Assembly (NCBI GenBank): GCA_025769875.1
Contig: JAGFNK010000006.1
Span: forward strand, 248,001 to 312,000
DNA: 64,000 bases
Reading direction: 5' to 3'
DNA from: Russula earlei
Lineage: Eukaryota; Basidiomycota; Agaricomycetes; Russulales; Russulaceae
Position 1 is the first letter of the stretch. Every line of letters starts with the position of its first letter. Positions 58,673-64,000 of the stretch are shown piece by piece. Position numbers and translations under genes: made by a program. The notes under the pieces were generated by a model, which was given only the letters and a program-made list of their open reading frames with translations, was not told the origin of the DNA and did not search any database.

Positions 58673-61600
58673 ATGGAATCTCCTTCCCCGCGTAGGCCAC
58701 AGCGTCAGGACACTTTCGACTTACGTGAAACAATCGTCTCAGACGAACAATCTTATCTCATCCAAATGCAAGGGGAACCCTATCCCTCAGACGAGGAACA
58801 TTCAATGATCGAAGACGACTCTGATCCCGACGAGCGTGATGGCGACTATGCCGACGATGACGACCGCTCTTCCTCTCTTTCAATACCCAACGAATCAATC
58901 GACTTTGATCTGGTCTATTCTCTCCATAGCTTTGCTGCAACCGTAGAAGGCCAGGCCAGCGTTGTAAAAGGTGACAGTCTCGTCTTGATGGACGATAGCA
59001 ATAGCTACTGGTGGCTTGTTCGCGTTCTTAAGACACAAGAGATCGGCTACATACCAGCAGAAAATATAGAGACTCCATTTGAGCGTCTCGCGAGGCTCAA
59101 CAAGCATCGCAACGTTGATGTGTGTTCTCTCTACCTGCTTCCATACTTTCTCAAATTAACTCGTGTCACAGCTAGCTTCGGCCACGCAAGCAGAGATGCA
59201 AGATGGCCTTCAAGAGTCTCGCGACCACTTTCGCAACAACATGTCTTCCCGTGCTGGCTCCAATCGCCAGACTCCATCCCCCACCCTTGGCAATGATGCG
59301 CGTGGTGCTGCCCGCCCAGGACAACTTGCACGACGCTCCGTCATTTTCACTCCTGCTCTACAGGTTCACCGCTATCCTCCCGCCGTATGGGGAGATGATG
59401 AAGAAGTAGACGATGATGACGAGTGGGATGTTGGTGGCTACGAAGACGAGGATCCATCGCTTGCGGAGGAAGCTGCGTTGGCTGACCAAGAACGCCGTGG
59501 AAGCGGAGGCGCAGGCGGTGACTCGGACGATGGAATGAGCTGGGAAGAACCTCTTCCAGACGGTATGGGAGCGCAAGTAGTGGTTACTGCTGAAGATCTC
59601 CAAAACGAACTCCAAACCCAGCAAGTACAACAACAGGAACAGCAACACTTGAGGCAGCTGCAAGAGGCCGAACAGCAAGCAGCCCAACAGTTACAACTAC
59701 ATCAACGCCAACAGATCGAGGAACAACGTCGCCAGCAGCAGCTCATTGCGCAAACCATGGTCCGCCAAGGCTCTGCAACTCCCACCCAAGGACCAGGTGG
59801 CATATCCCTTCGCGAATCAGATTCTCGAGAACAGTTAGCACCGCCACAAGACACCTCCGTTTCCGTGTCTTCGTCATCCAGCTCGGCTCGTTCCATGGAT
59901 CCTATCGACGCATCGGAGACGAAGAAGTTGACTATGACACCATTGCTTGTGCAAGATAACAATCAACGTAGCCAGTCTTCGCGACAGGCCGCCCCACGTT
60001 CCAGTGGTCCGTTGCTTCCTAGCGAGGTCATGCAACGACAAGAGGAGGAGCGCAAGCGAACCCGCGAGGAGATTGGAGCACTCGAAGAGGCTGCCCGTAA
60101 GAAGGCCAAATCCCCCTCAGGCGGTCGTACGAACGGGCCGGCTAAGTTACGCAAGGAGCCACAGTCCGGCGACGAAGATAGCGGGAAAGAAAAAGACAAA
60201 AAGGGGAAATCCGGTGGGCTGTTCGGTAGGCTTTTCGACCGGCGTAAGGACAAGAACAAAGAAAAGGCCTCCAATGACTCAATAGACATCACCCGGAGCG
60301 TTGAGACGCGCAGCTCGGAGGAGTCTGGCCGGTCAAGCAACCATACCGATAATAGTGGAGGTGTGCAGTCCCCGCCACGAAAAGTTGCAGCGGCGGTAAT
60401 TACCCCTCCTCCTGTGTCTCTGCACACTACAAGTCTGCGTCAGCGTGACAGAGAGCAACAGGCGTTATATCAACAGCAATACCTTACTCGTTCACCTTCA
60501 TCTCCTCCTGAGGCACAGCCGTTACTCCAGATGTCTCCCGTCAGCCCGCAGCAGGGGCTTGTTGCGCTTGGTGGTGCATCTGCGACTTTATCACCCACAA
60601 GTGATGGTCGCCGTCCGCGCCCTGGCTCTCTCTTGATTGGCGGGAACATCAGTGGAGATGGGTCCAGTTCAGTTCCGGAATTGAGCGTCATACGCATCTT
60701 TGCTGGTAAAAAATTGCAGACCGAAGCAACATTCAAGACTGTCTTACTCAACTCCTCAACGACTTCGGAGGAGCTAGTCAAGCAGGCTATCCAACGGTTC
60801 CGTCTACCCGCGGGCGAAGATGCTACGGACTATTACCTTACTGTCAAACGACTCGAAGGCTCGTCCGCGGTGCTGAAACCAGAGGAGAAACCCCTTGGTG
60901 TCTTTGAGATGCTTGCTGAGGCTGCTCTCGATCTCCCGAAGGTTAAGCGAAGTTCCGTTGGTAGTATCAGCTCCATCGCCAGCAACCTTTCACAGCACTC
61001 CGCTATCAAAAAGTTGCCGATGAATGATTTTACGGATGACACTGCAGTCAAAATTTACCTAAACCGGCGCTCAGAATCCGCTTCCGATGAGAGCATGACG
61101 GCAGAAGAAAGTGACACCATCAATGCTGAGTCTGTGCAAGCAGACAGGGAGAATGGAGGCACACGATTGCGTTTGCACAACCTCAATACCGTCGGCATCA
61201 CGGTACCCCCGGAACGTTTCAGCAGCCCATCATTCCGCTTTGCACTCCAGCTGTTGATATACCCTGATGATCTTCCAGATGACATGGTTTTTGATCCCCT
61301 TACTGAAGCAATTGTGTTCAAGCACACTCTACGTGACCGCCCTCATGTTACCCCATCGTCTGCGCCATTCCGCCGCAAGGTCTTCGTATTTCCAAAGAAC
61401 ATTACAGTGGCCGAGGTCATCGAACTTGGCTTGGAAAGGTTTGGGATCCCGGACGGTGTAGTCGATGGTGGTGACGAGGTTGAGGACAAGAATACAAAAC
61501 GACGCAGTTCTTTGCGTGTGCGCTATGCACTCAATGTGGTGGTCGATGGCAAAGGTTGGTAGTTTCCCTCCTAGAACGGCTTCTTATATTCAGCTTCATA

Positions 61601-62979
61601 AATTTTAGAGCGCGAGCTGATACCTTCGGGCAAGGTTATCGACGCCTACCCTCGACCGCCAAGCTATCGTCCGGCCGATCGCAGGCTCAGTGACAGCAAG
61701 CGGCGTTCGTTTGACTCCATGCAGCTCCTTGGTAGCCTTGAGGACATCACTCCAGAAGACCCCTTGTTCATCCTTCGCCGCGCTATCACATATCGCACCT
61801 CGTCACGTCACCGTCTGTCCGCTCCGCTCGATGAGATTGCGCTGCAGCAGCTGCATCGCCACTCTATCTCTAGCTCCAGCGCCACATCAGAGGACGGCGA
61901 CACAAAACGGTCCATGTCAAAGCAAGAGTTGATCACAGCCCAAAGGGCTGTGTGGCGTGCAAATCAACGTGCTATCCTGTCCGCTCAAGCGAATTCGCAG
62001 CGTGGCGTCGATTTGTTGCTACCCAACAATGCGGTACTCCGATCCTCGCGGTATGACGCAGACGACCGTCCGCGCTACTCTTATGTCGAGGGCGGTGAAA
62101 CGTACGACATCAGCGATATAATGGAGGAAGAGTGGGATTCCTCCCCCTCCACTAACCAAGGTGATCTACTTGAAGGTGTTCTCCATCGCGGCAGCGCAAG
62201 GGATGGCGTCGATGAGAAACTCAATCGAATTCTTAGCAAGATTAAGGATGGGCGGACCATTCAACGCACGGCCTCATCAACACCTCCGTCTGCATCAACG
62301 GTCGACAGTGTTTACTCGGACGTAGCGCAAGATGAGCAGATACCGACTCCTGTGGAGCGTTCAAGATCCTCGACACCTGTTGTTGCCGGCAATCATAAGG
62401 TGGACGATATCCTACCTCGCGGGCAATCACCTGCCTCCGAGCGTACTGTCACACCCGACATCCGCAAGCAGCGCTCGGTCACACCTTCATCATTCTCCCA
62501 GGGTAGGTTAACACCGCAGCAGCAGTCAATCCAGGCCCCGCTGGCGCCCCATCTGCGCCAGACGTCGATCGCCTCGGTCACGACGGATACATCTGGGTAC
62601 CGCACAGCCGTGGGCTCACCGGTTGTGTCGTCTCCAATACCTGCCAAGGCGGGACCACTGAGGCAGCGTAAACCAAAATTGACGTTGCCGAAGGATGACT
62701 TTGGCGTGTCGCATATGATGGCGATCATCGAGCTCGCAGGTTTGCAGGACAAGCTTCCACCACTAGAGCCGATGCACCCTGTGGATGAGTTGCTGTTTGG
62801 CCGCCGAATTAACGTGGACGAGCTGCATCCAGTGATTAGGGAGATCTACGCACCGACGTTCAGGCAGTTAGACGAGATGGATCAGGCAAGTGCTGCCTCA
62901 TGAGATCGTTTGCGTATACGTCCTGACCTCGTTTAAACAGATGCTTGATGATCTGCTCAAGCAAGCACTCTCACCTTGA
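58673..62979 (+). CDS. Tea4/Bud14-like SH3-domain cell polarity protein
   Basis: Cell-end polarity factor of the Tea4/Bud14 family, which links microtubule-delivered landmarks to protein phosphatase 1 and formins. The ATG at 58673 gives MESPSPRRPQRQDTFDL; an acidic stretch precedes the SH3 domain (FDLVYSLHSFAATVEGQASV, SNSYWWLVRVLKTQEIGYIP, ENIETPFERLARLNKHRNVD). An intron at 59120-59171 follows. The long middle is disordered with a Gln-rich coil (LRQLQEAEQQAAQQLQ) and Lys-rich clusters. A Ras-association/ubiquitin-like fold is suggested by SVIRIFAGKKLQTEATFKTV, and a second such region by FRRKVFVFPKNITVAEVIEL. The last intron (62886-62940) starts with GC rather than GT; splicing gives DEMDQ then MLDDLLKQALSP, otherwise the protein ends QASAAS. 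Confidence 0.85.
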
Positions 62980-63266
62980 GTTGATTTTCTTGTTCTTATG
63001 CTTTCTTTATATTCCCCCCTCACATAGTGGTACATATTTATTCAAAGTCTTGTTAATCACGCATTTCGCTCTCCACTTAATATGTATTGTGCTCGGCATG
63101 ATGTCCACAGCCCATCCTAAGTTGATGTGATTGGGATCTGAGATTAATGTTGAAGCTCCGCCCGCGACGCCTTGCGTGTGTCCAACACAATCTTTTTGTC
63201 TCTTCAACCACAAAACAGATCGGACGAGTCAATACGTCCACAAGTACGAACGGACGTGTCCCTAAA
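62980..63266. other. Intergenic, Tea4-like to TSR2
   Basis: 287 bases. The first part is AT-rich and probably holds the 3' untranslated region of the polarity gene; the rest is the TSR2 upstream region. No other element recognised. Confidence 0.3.
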
Positions 63267-63875
63267 ATGATGCCACCCGACGCAGCATCCACAGCGTCAC
63301 CTCCCGACCCTGCCCTCGTCCTCTTTGCGCGCGGCGTGATCGCGCGTCTGGAGCTCTGGCCCGCCCTCCGCGTCGCCGTCGAACAAGGTTGGGGCGGCCC
63401 TTCGTCGCGCGAAAAGCGGCGCTGGCTGGCGTCCGAGATCGTCGACGCGTTCGACGACGAGGGCGGCGGAAGGGCTTCCGCTTCCGCTTCCGCCTCCGCC
63501 TCCGCGGCCGCCTCGACGCCGGACGCAGAGTACGTCGCCCTGATGCTGGTGCAGGTTCTGGAGGACGAGTTCGACGCGTCGTTTGAGGACGGGAGCGTGG
63601 AGGCCGTCGCGGCTGATATCGTTGCGCTGTGGGGTGCAGGCGAGGACGTCGTGAGCGAGTGGGAAAGAAAGGCGGAGGGCGCGAGAGGGAACAAGGTCGA
63701 TGTACGGGAGGGTGTGGGCGATGAGGACGAGGACGAGGACGACGACGACGACGACGAGGGTGATGACGGGCCGTCGCAGCTCATGCCAGCCGCTTCCCGT
63801 GCGCAAAGATCGGATAAACATGGACCCATAACAGATGAAGACGGGTTCACACTTGTAGGAAAGGGAAGACCATGA
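63267..63875 (+). CDS. TSR2: Pre-rRNA-processing protein TSR2 (eS26 chaperone)
   Basis: Escortin that releases ribosomal protein eS26 from its importin and delivers it to pre-40S particles; needed for 20S rRNA processing. Single exon of 202 residues starting MMPPDAASTASPPDPALVLF at 63267. The conserved TSR2 core is ARGVIARLELWPALRVAVEQ followed by GWGGPSSREKRRWLASEIVD, with the family's WGG signature, and YVALMLVQVLEDEFDASFED. An Ala-Ser repeat (ASASASASASAAAS) is inserted in the core loop. The C-terminal tail is highly acidic (DEDEDEDDDDDDEGDD), as in yeast Tsr2 where it contacts eS26, and ends EDGFTLVGKGRP, a typical ending of the family. An in-frame upstream opening exists, but the double Met fits the family start. 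Confidence 0.9.
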   Translation: MMPPDAASTASPPDPALVLFARGVIARLELWPALRVAVEQGWGGPSSREKRRWLASEIVDAFDDEGGGRASASASASASAAASTPDAEYVALMLVQVLEDEFDASFEDGSVEAVAADIVALWGAGEDVVSEWERKAEGARGNKVDVREGVGDEDEDEDDDDDDEGDDGPSQLMPAASRAQRSDKHGPITDEDGFTLVGKGRP

Positions 63876-64000
63876 AGCGGCGAGCATTGCGAATGAAAAA
63901 ATATATCTCTGGTGTCGACCGATACCATTAAGAACGAGTGATAAACAAGGTTATGCATTAGGACTAAATTTTGACGTCTATACGATACGGTCATCTATGC

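Overview
The window is nuclear DNA from a filamentous basidiomycete, most likely a mushroom-forming Agaricomycete. Genes are dense and occur on both strands. Most are split by very short GT-AG introns of about 45-65 bases, and there are no operons. Many genes are orthologues of conserved fungal housekeeping proteins. All exon joins below were read by eye from splice signals and protein-family conservation, without alignment software.

Layout, left to right. 1-1751 (-): Hrp1/Nab4-type RNA-binding protein running off the left edge. 2486-4869 (-): secreted S10 serine carboxypeptidase. 5135-6273 (-): glutaminase subunit of vitamin B6 synthase. 5859-11105: tandem duplication of a unit holding the 5' part of that gene, its divergent promoter and a HARBI1-like transposase-derived gene. 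11305-12956 (-): p31comet/MAD2L1BP-like protein. 13095-15291 (-): MCH1-type MFS transporter. 15516-16947 (+): Nudix CoA-diphosphatase-like hydrolase. 17231-21229 (-): WD40 plus inositol-polyphosphate 5-phosphatase. 21457-24063 (-): SAMHD1-like HD-domain dNTPase. 24425-26128 (+): PPR protein. 26.2-26.9 kb: internally deleted pogo-like element. 27322-28940 (-): unknown protein. 29411-32489 (+): RQC1/TCF25. 35205-36055 (+): SMN orthologue. 36932-43874 (+): URB1/NPA1. 43.9-55.2 kb: repeat-rich region with a weak gene candidate, a foldback element, a full-length pogo-like transposon with 55-bp inverted repeats, and diverged pyrimidine-rich repeats. 55192-55984 (+): unknown. 56097-58440 (-): GRC3 polynucleotide kinase. 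58673-62979 (+): Tea4/Bud14 SH3 polarity protein. 63267-63875 (+): TSR2.

Functionally, several genes serve ribosome production or quality control (URB1, GRC3, TSR2, RQC1) or RNA metabolism (HRP1, SMN, PPR). There is no sign of a co-regulated cluster, so this is probably chance enrichment. The accessory interest lies in the mobile DNA: two HARBI1-like copies that both lack the first catalytic Asp, a pogo family with one decayed autonomous copy and one in-frame DDE-less derivative, recurrent CGA-to-TGA nonsense changes, and several strong inverted repeats. I found no CRISPR array, rRNA gene, convincing tRNA or secondary-metabolite cluster.
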